Positions 36,568 through 45,628 of a stretch of DNA of 64,000 nt are shown in pieces. Origin of the DNA: Sodalis sp. dw_96 (GTDB taxonomy: Bacteria > Pseudomonadota > Gammaproteobacteria > Enterobacterales > Enterobacteriaceae); the NCBI RefSeq assembly GCF_018449575.1, contig NZ_JAAVUT010000003.1, positions 372,001 to 436,000 of the forward strand, written 5' to 3'. Numbering within the stretch: the first letter of the stretch is position 1; the number at the start of each line of letters is the position of its first letter. The position numbers and the translations under genes were made by a program. The notes beneath the pieces are model-generated. The model was given only the letters and a program-made list of their open reading frames with translations, was not told the origin of the DNA and searched no databases.

Positions 36568-38514
36568 TTGAGTGACATGGCGAAAAACCTGATTCTCTGG
36601 TTGGTCATCGCGGTAGTGCTGATGTCTGTATTTCAGAGCTTCGGGCCCAGCGAGTCCAATGGCCGTAAGGTGGATTACACCACCTTTATGTCTGAATTGA
36701 ATCAGGATCAGATTAGGGAAGCACGTATTAACGGACGTGAGATTACCGTTACCAGGAAAGACAGTAACCGTTACACAACCTATATCCCGGTCAACGACCC
36801 CAGGTTATTGGATTCCCTGCTGACCAAGAACGTTAAAGTTGTCGGTGAGCCGCCGGAAGAACCGAGCCTGCTGGCCTCTATATTTATTTCCTGGTTCCCG
36901 ATGCTGTTGCTGATTGGTGTCTGGATCTTCTTTATGCGGCAAATGCAGGGCGGCGGCGGCAAGGGGGCGATGTCCTTTGGCAAAAGCAAGGCCCGGATGC
37001 TCACTGAGGATCAGATCAAAACAACCTTTGCCGATGTGGCGGGCTGCGACGAAGCAAAAGAAGAAGTCAGCGAACTGGTGGATTATCTCCGCGAGCCGAG
37101 CCGCTTTCAGAAGCTGGGTGGGAAAATTCCGAAAGGCGTGTTGATGGTGGGGCCGCCGGGGACAGGTAAAACCTTGCTGGCTAAAGCCATTGCCGGTGAA
37201 GCTAAAGTACCGTTTTTCACCATTTCCGGTTCTGATTTTGTGGAAATGTTTGTCGGCGTCGGCGCATCCCGTGTGCGCGATATGTTCGAGCAGGCCAAAA
37301 AGGCCGCTCCCTGCATCATCTTTATCGATGAAATCGATGCCGTGGGTCGCCAGCGCGGCGCGGGCCTCGGCGGCGGTCATGATGAACGTGAACAAACGCT
37401 GAATCAGATGCTGGTGGAAATGGACGGCTTTGAAGGCAACGAAGGCATCATCGTTATTGCCGCCACTAACCGTCCCGACGTGCTGGATCCGGCTTTGCTG
37501 CGTCCGGGTCGTTTTGACCGCCAGGTGGTGGTGGGATTGCCGGATGTACGCGGTCGTGAACAGATTCTGAAAGTGCATATGCGTCGCGTGCCGTTATCCA
37601 CGGATATGGACCCTTCCGTGATAGCGCGCGGTACCCCTGGTTTCTCAGGCGCCGATTTGGCCAACCTGGTGAATGAAGCCGCATTGTTCGCCGCTCGCGG
37701 CAGCAAGCGCGTGGTCTCCATGGTGGAATTTGAAAAAGCCAAGGACAAAATCATGATGGGCGCTGAACGTCGATCCATGGTGATGACCGAAGCGCAAAAG
37801 GAATCCACCGCGTACCACGAAGCGGGCCACGCCATTATCGGTCGTTTGGTGCCGGAACATGATCCGGTTCACAAAGTAACCATTATTCCCCGCGGTCGTG
37901 CGTTGGGCGTTACATTCTTCCTGCCGGAAGGCGATGCCATCAGCGCCAGCCGCCAGAAGCTGGAAAGCCAGATTTCCACTCTCTACGGCGGTCGTTTGGC
38001 GGAAGAGATCATTTACGGACCGCAGAAAGTGTCCACCGGCGCGTCCAATGATATCAAAGTGGCCACTTCCATTGCCCGTAACATGGTGACGCAATGGGGC
38101 TTCTCCGAGAAGCTGGGGCCGTTGCTGTATGCCGAAGAGGAAGGGGAAGTCTTCCTGGGCCGTTCAGTGGCGAAAGCGAAGCATATGTCCGACGAGACGG
38201 CGCGTATTATCGACCAGGAAGTGAAATCCCTGATTGAACGCAACTACACTCGTGCCCGTACTTTGCTGATGGAAAATATGGATATCCTGCATTCAATGAA
38301 AGATGCATTGATGAAATATGAAACCATCGACGCGCCGCAAATTGATGATTTGATGGGCCGCAAAACCGTGCGCCCGCCTGCCGGCTGGGACGATTCGCCG
38401 AGCAACCACTCCTCTGATAACGGCGGCACGCCTAAAGCGCCGACGCCGGTGGATCAGCCCAATACGCCGACGGGCAATACCATGTCCGAACAGTTCGGCA
38501 ATAACCGGGCGTAA
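36568..38514 (+). CDS. ftsH: ATP-dependent zinc metalloprotease FtsH
   Basis: Hexameric membrane-anchored AAA+ protease that degrades sigma-32, LpxC and misassembled membrane proteins. It has 648 residues from TTG 36568 (start MSDMAKNL as in E. coli); ATG 36577 is an alternative. TM1 lies at about 8-24, a periplasmic domain at 25-98 and TM2 at about 99-122. Walker A GPPGTGKT is near 195, Walker B FIDEID near 252 and SRH near 300. The zinc site HEAGH is near residue 417. The tail after 610 is proline- and asparagine-rich and more variable. A strong terminator follows. Confidence 0.98.
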   Translation: MSDMAKNLILWLVIAVVLMSVFQSFGPSESNGRKVDYTTFMSELNQDQIREARINGREITVTRKDSNRYTTYIPVNDPRLLDSLLTKNVKVVGEPPEEPSLLASIFISWFPMLLLIGVWIFFMRQMQGGGGKGAMSFGKSKARMLTEDQIKTTFADVAGCDEAKEEVSELVDYLREPSRFQKLGGKIPKGVLMVGPPGTGKTLLAKAIAGEAKVPFFTISGSDFVEMFVGVGASRVRDMFEQAKKAAPCIIFIDEIDAVGRQRGAGLGGGHDEREQTLNQMLVEMDGFEGNEGIIVIAATNRPDVLDPALLRPGRFDRQVVVGLPDVRGREQILKVHMRRVPLSTDMDPSVIARGTPGFSGADLANLVNEAALFAARGSKRVVSMVEFEKAKDKIMMGAERRSMVMTEAQKESTAYHEAGHAIIGRLVPEHDPVHKVTIIPRGRALGVTFFLPEGDAISASRQKLESQISTLYGGRLAEEIIYGPQKVSTGASNDIKVATSIARNMVTQWGFSEKLGPLLYAEEEGEVFLGRSVAKAKHMSDETARIIDQEVKSLIERNYTRARTLLMENMDILHSMKDALMKYETIDAPQIDDLMGRKTVRPPAGWDDSPSNHSSDNGGTPKAPTPVDQPNTPTGNTMSEQFGNNRA

Positions 38515-38545
38515 ACAATCGGTCCTGCGTAACAGCAGTATAGAA

Positions 38546-38576
38546 AAGCCCCGGCCTAACCGCCGGGGTTTTTTAT
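38546..38576 (+). terminator. Terminator after ftsH
   Basis: CCCCGGC-CTAACC-GCCGGGG stem followed by TTTTTTATT. Confidence 0.9.
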
Positions 38577-38669
38577 TGGTGTGACAATCAGAAGGGTCCG
38601 GCGGGTTTTTCCCCCGGACGGTGGTAAGATATGCCGCTAGTACAGGTAACCAGACGGAAGGATCCCATC

Positions 38670-39515
38670 ATGCAACTCATGGTCAATCAACGCACGCTCG
38701 ATCTCGACACGCCCCAGGTCATGGGCATACTTAACGTGACGCCGGACTCTTTTTCCGACGGCGGACGCTTCAACCGCCTTGATGCGGCGTTAACTCACGC
38801 GCGGGAAATGATTGATGCCGGCGCCACGCTGATCGATATCGGCGGCGAGTCCACCCGGCCCGGCGCGGCGGCGGTCAGCGCCGAACAGGAAGCCGAACGC
38901 GTATTGCCGGTGGTGGAGGCTCTTGCGCAGCGCTTTGAGGTGTTTATTTCGGTGGATACCTCCCGGGCGCTGGTGATGCGGGAGAGCGCGGCGGCGGGAG
39001 CGCATATGATAAATGATATCCGCGCCCTGAACGAACCCGGCGCCATGGAAGCGGCCCGCGACAGCGGCCTGCCCGTCTGCCTGATGCATATGCAGGGCGA
39101 ACCGCACACCATGCAACAGGATCCCTCGTATCAGGATGTGCTGGCGGAGGTGAAGAGCTTTTTTGTCCGACGTATCGCCGAGTGCCAGATGGCGGGCATC
39201 GAAAAAAAACGCCTACTGCTGGATCCGGGCTTCGGTTTCGGCAAGAATTTAGCGCATAATTACCGCCTTCTGGCCCGGCTGGAGGATTTTCACTCGTTTG
39301 GTTTGCCGATTCTGGTGGGCATGTCGAGGAAATCCATGGTTGGCGAACTGACTCACGTGCCTCCCGATCAACGCGTTATCGGCAGCGTGGCCTGCGCGGT
39401 CATTGCCGCCATGCAGGGGGCGCGGATTATCCGCGTCCACGATGTCAAAGAAACCATCGAGGCGATGCTTGTGGTCAAAGCGACTCTTTCAGCGAAGGAA
39501 TCACTATTTGTATGA
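38670..39515 (+). CDS. folP: dihydropteroate synthase
   Basis: Folate-pathway enzyme condensing pterin pyrophosphate with p-aminobenzoate, the sulfonamide target. ATG 38670 (GGAAGGA upstream) gives 281 residues; the frame opens at 38631. DHPS signatures are [14 protein letters not shown] (about residues 17-30) and [12 protein letters not shown] (about 55-66). The pterin and phosphate sites are [11 protein letters not shown] (about 180) and VGMSRKSM. The last four bases overlap the glmM start (ATGA), so folP-glmM are coupled, as in E. coli. Confidence 0.97.
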   Translation: MQLMVNQRTLDLDTPQVMGILNVTPDSFSDGGRFNRLDAALTHAREMIDAGATLIDIGGESTRPGAAAVSAEQEAERVLPVVEALAQRFEVFISVDTSRALVMRESAAAGAHMINDIRALNEPGAMEAARDSGLPVCLMHMQGEPHTMQQDPSYQDVLAEVKSFFVRRIAECQMAGIEKKRLLLDPGFGFGKNLAHNYRLLARLEDFHSFGLPILVGMSRKSMVGELTHVPPDQRVIGSVACAVIAAMQGARIIRVHDVKETIEAMLVVKATLSAKESLFV

Positions 39516-40849
39516 GTAACCATAAATACTTCGGAACGGACGGTATCCGCGGCAAGGTAGGGGATAGCCCCATCACACCGGATTTTGTCTTGAAGCTGGG
39601 TTGGGCCGCAGGCAAGGTATTGGCTCGCCACGGGTCGCGCAAGATTATCATCGGCAAGGATACGCGGATCTCCGGTTATATGCTGGAATCGGCCCTGGAG
39701 GCCGGGCTGGCGGCGGCGGGTTTATCCGCCGCGTTTACCGGACCCATGCCGACCCCGGCTATTGCCTATCTGACGCGCACCTTCCGGGCCGAAGCGGGGA
39801 TCGTGATTTCCGCTTCCCACAATCCCTATTATGACAACGGCATCAAGTTTTTCTCCATCGATGGAACAAAATTACCCGATGAGGTGGAAGAAGCCATCGA
39901 AGCGGAGCTGGAAAAAAACCTGACCTGCGTGGAATCCGCCGAACTGGGGAAAGCCAGCCGTATCGTTGATGCCGCCGGCCGCTATATTGAATTCTGCAAA
40001 GGCACCTTTCCCAGCAACAGCAGTCTGAAGGGCCTCAAGATCGTGGTGGATTGCGCCAACGGCGCCACCTACCATATCGCGCCAAGCGTGCTGCGGGAGC
40101 TCGGCGCCGATGTCACGGCCATCGGTTGCCAGCCGGACGGCATGAATATCAACCAGGAGTGCGGCGCCACCGATGTGCGCCTATTGCAACGGCGGGTGCT
40201 GGAAGAGAAAGCCGCGCTGGGCATCGCGTATGACGGCGATGGCGATCGGGTTATCATGGTAGACCATCTCGGCAATAAGGTGGACGGGGATCAGATCCTC
40301 TATATCATCGCCCGGGAAAAATTGCGCCAGGGCCAGCTTAGCGGCGGTGTGGTGGGTACCCAAATGAGCAATATGGGCCTGGAACTGGCGCTCAAGCAAT
40401 TGGGGATCCCCTTTGTGCGGGCAAAAGTGGGAGACCGCTATGTGCTGGAAAAGCTGCAGGAAAAAGGCTGGCGCATCGGGGCGGAAAATTCAGGCCACGT
40501 GATCCTGCTGGATAAAACCACCACCGGCGACGGTATTATCGCCGGTCTGCAGGTATTGTCCGCCATGGTGGGGAATCATATGACCCTGCATGACTTATGC
40601 AGCGGCATGCGCCTCCTGCCGCAAATTCTGGTGAACGTGCGTTTCACCGGCAGTAACGACCCGCTGGAATCGACGCTGGTGAAACAGGCCTTGGCGGAGG
40701 TGGAAAGCGCGCTGGCCGGAAGGGGCCGGGTATTGCTGCGTAAATCCGGCACCGAGCCGCTGATACGGGTCATGGTGGAAGGCGAGGAAGACGAACTGGT
40801 TAAACGATTGGCTCACCTGATAGCCGATGCGGTGAAGGCCGCCGGTTAA
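39512..40849 (+). CDS. glmM: phosphoglucosamine mutase
   Basis: Converts glucosamine-6-phosphate to glucosamine-1-phosphate for UDP-GlcNAc, hence peptidoglycan and LPS. The 445 residues equal E. coli. The phosphoserine Ser102 is in [13 protein letters not shown], the Mg2+ loop DGDGDRVIM is near 241-249, the sugar-binding GAENSGHVI is near 325, and the phosphate-binding [12 protein letters not shown] is near 410. It is coupled to folP by a 4-nt overlap. Confidence 0.98.
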   Translation: MSNHKYFGTDGIRGKVGDSPITPDFVLKLGWAAGKVLARHGSRKIIIGKDTRISGYMLESALEAGLAAAGLSAAFTGPMPTPAIAYLTRTFRAEAGIVISASHNPYYDNGIKFFSIDGTKLPDEVEEAIEAELEKNLTCVESAELGKASRIVDAAGRYIEFCKGTFPSNSSLKGLKIVVDCANGATYHIAPSVLRELGADVTAIGCQPDGMNINQECGATDVRLLQRRVLEEKAALGIAYDGDGDRVIMVDHLGNKVDGDQILYIIAREKLRQGQLSGGVVGTQMSNMGLELALKQLGIPFVRAKVGDRYVLEKLQEKGWRIGAENSGHVILLDKTTTGDGIIAGLQVLSAMVGNHMTLHDLCSGMRLLPQILVNVRFTGSNDPLESTLVKQALAEVESALAGRGRVLLRKSGTEPLIRVMVEGEEDELVKRLAHLIADAVKAAG

Positions 40850-41011
40850 CCTGTGACGTTTTTTTCTTCAATCAGTTCGTTAGCCGCAATTTACCCTTGC
40901 GTGCGCACCCTGCTTTCGTTAGTATTCACACCCGCTTCAGTCGGAGTTTATCATCGCCGAACCGGGGCAGTCGTTTAACGCGCGGGTAAACCCGCAAGGA
41001 CACCAAAGATT

Positions 41012-41344
41012 ATGTATGAAGCTCTGTTAGTCATATTCCTGTTGGTCTCTGTCGGGCTGGTTGCGCTGATCATGCTACAGCAAGGCAAGGGTGCTGATAT
41101 GGGGGCCTCGTTCGGCGCAGGCGCTTCCGCGACCCTGTTCGGATCCAGCGGTTCCGGTAACTTCATGACTCGTGTGACGGCGGTGCTGGCGACATTGTTT
41201 TTTATCCTTAGCCTGGTGTTGGGCAATCTGAACGGCAGTCATACCAAAAAAGGCAGTGAGTGGGATAATTTGAGTCAGCCCGTGCAATCGGAAAAAGCAC
41301 CTTCCCAAGCGCCGGCAAAATCGAATAACGATATCCCGCAATAA
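41012..41344 (+). CDS. secG: preprotein translocase subunit SecG
   Basis: Small membrane subunit of the SecYEG channel that assists SecA cycling. The 110 residues equal E. coli. The first membrane helix (YEALLVIFLLVSVGLVALI) and second (about 53-73, VTAVLATLFFILSLVLGNL) flank a glycine-rich stretch, GKGADMGASFGAGAS. It is followed by tRNA-Leu, the same linkage as in E. coli. Confidence 0.97.
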   Translation: MYEALLVIFLLVSVGLVALIMLQQGKGADMGASFGAGASATLFGSSGSGNFMTRVTAVLATLFFILSLVLGNLNGSHTKKGSEWDNLSQPVQSEKAPSQAPAKSNNDIPQ

Positions 41345-41453
41345 TCCCGACCTTTAGCCAGTGAATGGCAAGCGTTCGGCGATACGTAACGTCACCGGCG
41401 ATGAGTAGATGAAATAGGCTCGTTGGAAGTTGGGCCGGTGAATGAAGGCAGTA

Positions 41454-41479
41454 AAATAAGTCAGTGAAATAAGTCAGTG
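41454..41479 (+). repeat. 13-bp tandem duplication before leuU
   Basis: AAATAAGTCAGTG occurs twice in a row, with a partial third copy (GAATAAAG), ending 12 bp before the tRNA gene. Confidence 0.85.
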
Positions 41480-41490
41480 GAATAAAGAGT

Positions 41491-41577
41491 GCCGAGGTGG
41501 TGAAATTGGTAGACACGCTACCTTGAGGTGGTAGTGCCCGATTGGGCTTACGGGTTCAAGTCCCGTCCTCGGTACCA
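41491..41577 (+). tRNA. leuU: tRNA-Leu (GAG anticodon)
   Basis: 87-nt type II tRNA with a long variable arm. The acceptor stem GCCGAGG pairs with CCTCGGT, the anticodon loop CTTGAGG gives anticodon GAG, the T arm is GGGTTCAAGTCCC, and CCA is encoded. It sits just after secG, as in E. coli leuU. Confidence 0.97.
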
Positions 41578-41590
41578 AGCTTGAATAAAG

Positions 41591-41612
41591 GACGTCAATG
41601 GACGTCTTTTTT
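41591..41612 (+). terminator. Terminator after leuU
   Basis: GACGTC-AATG-GACGTC hairpin followed by six T. Confidence 0.85.
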
Positions 41613-41903
41613 GATTTTAAAACCTCGATATCCTAATATCCTCTTATTCCAACCACGTAGACCTGACCTCTTCTTGCGCCGAAAGGGTTTTCCCTTTCCT
41701 CTGTTTGTTTGTCCCTCTCCTGACGTCTCCTCGGGCCGATAAAGGCTAAAAGCTGAATAAGCGATATCTAAAAGTCTTCCCGCTGGTTTGATGGCATAGT
41801 TTTCCTAAGCAAATTAATCATTTTTTAATAATCAGTTTTATTTGCTCAAGGGTAACCCGATACATGCAATAAATCATTGGATAGAAAGCGGAGCAAAATA
41901 ATC
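41613..41903. other. Spacer between leuU terminator and the orphan gene
   Basis: About 290 bp, AT-rich towards the right end. No repeat or gene is seen. An A/T-rich tract at 41815-41845 may hold the promoter of the next gene. Confidence 0.4.
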
Positions 41904-43010
41904 GTGGCAAACAATATTACATCAAGCAACAGGGTCCCCCCTTCTACTGACTCAACTGTCACGCCGGGCATAGATGACGCTAAGTCCGATACCAATCACA
42001 ACACGGCGACAAACGGCTTGCAACAGGGTTTTAAAAGCGTGGGCAATACCATGCTTAAGCCTTTTGCCTTGATCAAGTCCGGCATCTGCTCCCTTAAAGA
42101 CGGAATGGGGAGGTTGATCCAGCACTTATTCTTCAGGCCTCAGACGCAAACAACCCCAAACAAGCCGGATGTTACCGCCATGGTTATAAAAATGATAACC
42201 GATCCGGCGGAACGTTTGGTATCGGCCAAGAATGTCCTTAAATCGTTAACCAACGATGGTAATGTGCTTGAAAAAAACGGCAAGGCATTGATAAAACTTT
42301 TGATGGACAATCCGACCCATCCTGGATTCGCTAAAGGCAACATTGAAATTCCCGCCGAAACGATTGTGTTCAAGACGGCAATTAGATTGCCGGACGGTAC
42401 CGAAATCAAAACCTTGAAGATTGATGCAAGAGACTGTAATAACGGTGAGTTCCGGGGGCAAAGGGCTATTGACGCTTTTTTGGATGCCAAATTGGATTAT
42501 GCCAATCTACAGGAATTATGTGACAAGCTGACAAACGACCCTCTGCGTAATTTCATGCAAATGAGACTGGCGGACACTATAGTCCTGGCGATGGCTGACC
42601 CAACCACCAGAGCGACCGTGGAAAAGGAGGCGCCTGATTCTTTGCGCTCTTTTGTGTTTTTGAATGAGACTACCGGAAAGTACGAATCCAAATTTAGTGT
42701 TAAAAATTCGGCCCGCCCGACCGAGCTGAATGTAAAAGATCAACCTGTATCCGACAAGAGACCTGATATGCGTAGCGTATTTGAGAAGACGGACGCGGAC
42801 CAGGCTGGCTCCAACGAAGCCGCTATAACAGATCGTTCAACGCGCACCGTTGCCACCGCCACCAATCAACAGGCACCTTTTACAACCGGGGCGAAAAACT
42901 CGGTGCGGGATTTGCGTAAGCACTTTGAAAAGACCGGACCCATCAAGGTCGCCAGCAACGTAGCGCCTATCGACAATGCCAATGCTTCGCCGAACAAAAC
43001 GGCTAAATAA
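41904..43010 (+). CDS. Unrecognised protein between two tRNA genes
   Basis: I do not recognise this 368-residue product. The frame opens at TTG 41877, but GTG 41904 has a GGAG 10 nt upstream and is the better start. The first 50 residues are rich in N, S, T and P with little hydrophobicity and no signal peptide or membrane segment. A central region (about 80-260) looks globular and helical, with NVLKSLTNDGNVLEKNGKAL and RLADTIVLAMADPTTRATVE. The last 100 residues are again low-complexity polar, with two similar stretches (MRSVFEKTDADQ and LRKHFEKTGPI). The composition is A/T- and N/K-rich compared with its neighbours, suggesting transfer. It occupies the place of argG-yhbX in E. coli. A secreted effector is a possibility only. 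Confidence 0.7.
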   Translation: MANNITSSNRVPPSTDSTVTPGIDDAKSDTNHNTATNGLQQGFKSVGNTMLKPFALIKSGICSLKDGMGRLIQHLFFRPQTQTTPNKPDVTAMVIKMITDPAERLVSAKNVLKSLTNDGNVLEKNGKALIKLLMDNPTHPGFAKGNIEIPAETIVFKTAIRLPDGTEIKTLKIDARDCNNGEFRGQRAIDAFLDAKLDYANLQELCDKLTNDPLRNFMQMRLADTIVLAMADPTTRATVEKEAPDSLRSFVFLNETTGKYESKFSVKNSARPTELNVKDQPVSDKRPDMRSVFEKTDADQAGSNEAAITDRSTRTVATATNQQAPFTTGAKNSVRDLRKHFEKTGPIKVASNVAPIDNANASPNKTAK

Positions 43011-43107
43011 GCGCTTATGACAACCCGGGCTCTAGCACTTCCTTTGGCGCGGGCGGTAGGGAAACCGCTCGGCCGCTGCAAAAGAGGCTTGCTCCGCTCT
43101 TGGCGTT

Positions 43108-43179
43108 ATGAAATACTCAGCCGCGCTTGCGGTGCTCTTCTCCGTGCCAACAGCGGTCTTTGCCGTGTGGCGCCGGTAG
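43108..43179 (+). CDS. Possible 23-residue signal-peptide-like micro-ORF
   Basis: ATG AAA TAC then a hydrophobic run with SVPTAVFA and a stop after VWRR. It has the N-, H- and C-regions of a Sec signal peptide with an A-x-A-like end, but almost nothing after it. It may be a remnant of a longer exported protein, a small membrane peptide, or chance. The ribosome binding site is weak. Confidence 0.25.
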   Translation: MKYSAALAVLFSVPTAVFAVWRR

Positions 43180-43349
43180 CACCGGTTGGAGGATGCGGTT
43201 ACAGCGCAAGAAGTAGGATATTGGCTATTGTTTTAAATTCCCTCTATAACAGTAAGTTATATAAAGGGGGGATGTGATTAAAACCTATCTAACATAATGA
43301 TAACTTGCTTTTTGGCGGCTATCAGCGTAATATTCGCAACGATTTCAGA
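43180..43349. other. Spacer upstream of metY
   Basis: The 43011-43349 gap holds the palindrome ATAAGCGCTTAT right after the orphan gene stop, hairpins around 43045-43105, the micro-ORF, and an AT-rich stretch at 43225-43310 likely to carry the metY promoter. No further gene is supported. Confidence 0.5.
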
Positions 43350-43426
<77 letters not shown>

Positions 43427-43553
43427 TTTTCCTTTAGAGTTCTTTTTCAAATATACTGTCTTAAGCGTTATACTGGTCTTATCGCAGCGGCGTTTGAAAA
43501 AAGATTCTATGGAATGTTGTAAAGCCGCCCGCGGCTTACAGGGTCCCAGTCGC

Positions 43554-43582
43554 AAAAAGCCCCGAATTTTCGGGGTTTTTTG
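43554..43582 (+). terminator. Leader terminator between metY and rimP
   Basis: AAAAAGCCCCGAA-TT-TTCGGGGTTTTTT hairpin with a six-T tract. A smaller hairpin AAGCCGC/GCGGCTT lies at about 43521-43537. It probably reduces read-through from metY into rimP. Confidence 0.85.
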
Positions 43583-43641
43583 TTATTAAACGATAGAACT
43601 ACTGGGCTTTTTAGCCCTTTTTTTATGTCTTGGGGGTGGGC

Positions 43642-44094
43642 TTGTCCACATTAGAACAAAAATTGACGGAGATAGTCAGCGCACCGGTGAAAGCCTTGGG
43701 CTACGAGCTTGTGGGTATAGAGTTTATCCGGGGCCGCCAGTCGACGTTACGTATCTATATTGATAGCGACAAGGGTATCACCGTTGATGATTGTGCTGAT
43801 GTCAGCCGCCAGATCAGCGCGGTGCTGGATCTCGAGGACCCGATTACAGTGGCTTACAGCCTCGAGGTTTCTTCGCCGGGGCTCGATCGCCCGTTATTTG
43901 CCGCCGAGCATTATGCGCAATTCATTGGTGAAGAAGTCAGCGTGGTATTGCGTATCGCGATGCAGAATCGTCGCAAGTGGCAGGGAATCATTAAAACGGT
44001 TGACGGCGAAATGATCACGGTGACGGTGGAAGGAAAAGATGAAGTGTTCGCTTTAAGCAACATCCAGAAAGCGAACCTGGTACCCCACTTTTAA
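43642..44094 (+). CDS. rimP: ribosome maturation factor RimP
   Basis: Needed for 30S subunit maturation. The start is set at TTG 43642 ([12 protein letters not shown]), giving 150 residues as in E. coli; a GGGGGTGG stretch precedes it. The frame itself opens at TTG 43630. The N-terminal alpha/beta domain contains [17 protein letters not shown] and [10 protein letters not shown]; the C-terminal SH3-like domain ends [13 protein letters not shown]. It lies 21 nt before nusA. Confidence 0.96.
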   Translation: MSTLEQKLTEIVSAPVKALGYELVGIEFIRGRQSTLRIYIDSDKGITVDDCADVSRQISAVLDLEDPITVAYSLEVSSPGLDRPLFAAEHYAQFIGEEVSVVLRIAMQNRRKWQGIIKTVDGEMITVTVEGKDEVFALSNIQKANLVPHF

Positions 44095-44115
44095 CGTTTT
44101 AATGAGGCAACTAGG

Positions 44116-45603
44116 ATGAATAAAGAAATTCTGGCTGTTGTTGAAGCAGTTTCCAACGAGAAAGCGGTTCCTCGTGAAAAAATTTTTGAAGCATTGGAAA
44201 CCGCGCTGGCGACGGCAACAAAGAAAAAATACGAGCAAGAAATCGAGGTTCGTGTCAATATCGATCGGAAAACCGGCGATTTCGAAACCTTCCGTCGTTG
44301 GGTCATTGTCGACGAAGTCACGCAACCGACCCGTGAAATCACCTTTGACGCCGCCCAGTTTGAAGATCCCAGCGCTGTTCTCGGCGGGTATGTAGAAGAT
44401 GAGATTGAGTCCGTGGTCTTTGACCGCATCACTACCCAGACCGCAAAGCAGGTTATCGTCCAGAAAGTGCGCGAGGCTGAACGCGCTATGGTGGTGGATC
44501 AGTTCCGCCAGCATGAAGGCGAGATAGTCACCGGCGTGGTGAAAAAGGTCAATCGCGACAATATCAGCCTCGATCTGGGCAGCAATGCCGAAGCGGTCAT
44601 CGGCCGTGAGGATATGCTGCCGCGGGAGAATTTCCGTCCCGGCGATCGGATTCGAGGCGTGCTTTATTCCGTACGTCCTGAAGCGCGCGGCGCGCAGCTG
44701 TTTGTCAGTCGTTCGCGCCCCGAGATGCTGATCGAGTTGTTCCGTATCGAAGTGCCGGAAATCGGCGAAGAAGTGATAGAAATAAAAGCCGCCGCCCGCG
44801 ACCCGGGTTCCCGGGCTAAAATCGCTGTGAAAACCAATGATAAGCGTATTGATCCCGTAGGCGCCTGTGTCGGTATGCGCGGTGCGCGCGTGCAGGCGGT
44901 TTCCAGCGAATTGGGCGGAGAGCGTATCGATATCGTTCTGTGGGATGATAATCCGGCTCAATTTGTGATTAACGCCATGGCCCCCGCTGATGTTGCCTCC
45001 ATCGTCGTGGATGAAGACAAGCACACCATGGACATCGCGGTTGAGTCCGGTAACCTGGCGCAGGCTATCGGTCGCAACGGGCAGAACGTTCGTCTGGCGT
45101 CACAGCTTAGCGGCTGGGAACTGAACGTCATGACGGTCGAGGATCTGCAAGAAAAACATCAGGCTGAAGCCCACGCCGCCATTGATATTTTCACCAAGCA
45201 TCTGGACATAGATGAAGAGTTCGCCACTGTGCTGGTGGAGGAAGGTTTCTCCTCATTGGAAGAGCTCGCCTATGTCCCGATCAAGGAATTAATGGAAATC
45301 GAAGGGCTTGATGAAGACATGGTAGAAGCGCTGCGTGAACGGGCTAAAAATGCCCTGACCACGCTCGCCTTGGCGCAGGAAGAGACTCGCGGCGGGGGCA
45401 AGCCGGCTGAAGACCTGCTAAATTTGCCGGAGCTTGAGCGTGAGATGGCGTTCAAGCTGGCGGCGCGCGGTGTTTGTACGCTGGAAGATCTTGCCGAACA
45501 GGGTGTCGATGACCTGTCGGATATTGAAGGGCTGAGTACCGAAAAGGCCGGTGAGCTTATTATGGCCGCCCGTAATATCTGTTGGTTTGGCGACAACGCG
45601 TAA
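44116..45603 (+). CDS. nusA: transcription termination/antitermination factor NusA
   Basis: RNA-polymerase-binding factor that modulates pausing, termination and antitermination. The 495 residues equal E. coli. The NTD spans about 1-125 ([20 protein letters not shown]). The S1 domain spans about 135-200, with [16 protein letters not shown]. Two KH domains lie at about 230-345, with [14 protein letters not shown] and [14 protein letters not shown]. Two acidic repeats follow at about 360-495, with [16 protein letters not shown]. It lies between rimP and infB in the conserved operon. Confidence 0.98.
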   Translation: MNKEILAVVEAVSNEKAVPREKIFEALETALATATKKKYEQEIEVRVNIDRKTGDFETFRRWVIVDEVTQPTREITFDAAQFEDPSAVLGGYVEDEIESVVFDRITTQTAKQVIVQKVREAERAMVVDQFRQHEGEIVTGVVKKVNRDNISLDLGSNAEAVIGREDMLPRENFRPGDRIRGVLYSVRPEARGAQLFVSRSRPEMLIELFRIEVPEIGEEVIEIKAAARDPGSRAKIAVKTNDKRIDPVGACVGMRGARVQAVSSELGGERIDIVLWDDNPAQFVINAMAPADVASIVVDEDKHTMDIAVESGNLAQAIGRNGQNVRLASQLSGWELNVMTVEDLQEKHQAEAHAAIDIFTKHLDIDEEFATVLVEEGFSSLEELAYVPIKELMEIEGLDEDMVEALRERAKNALTTLALAQEETRGGGKPAEDLLNLPELEREMAFKLAARGVCTLEDLAEQGVDDLSDIEGLSTEKAGELIMAARNICWFGDNA

Positions 45604-45628
45604 TAAACTGTAGCAGGAAAGGAACAGC

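Noticed and set aside
43017-43277. 86-codon frame after the orphan gene
   Set aside because: Arg-rich random-looking sequence, no ribosome binding site, overlaps hairpins.
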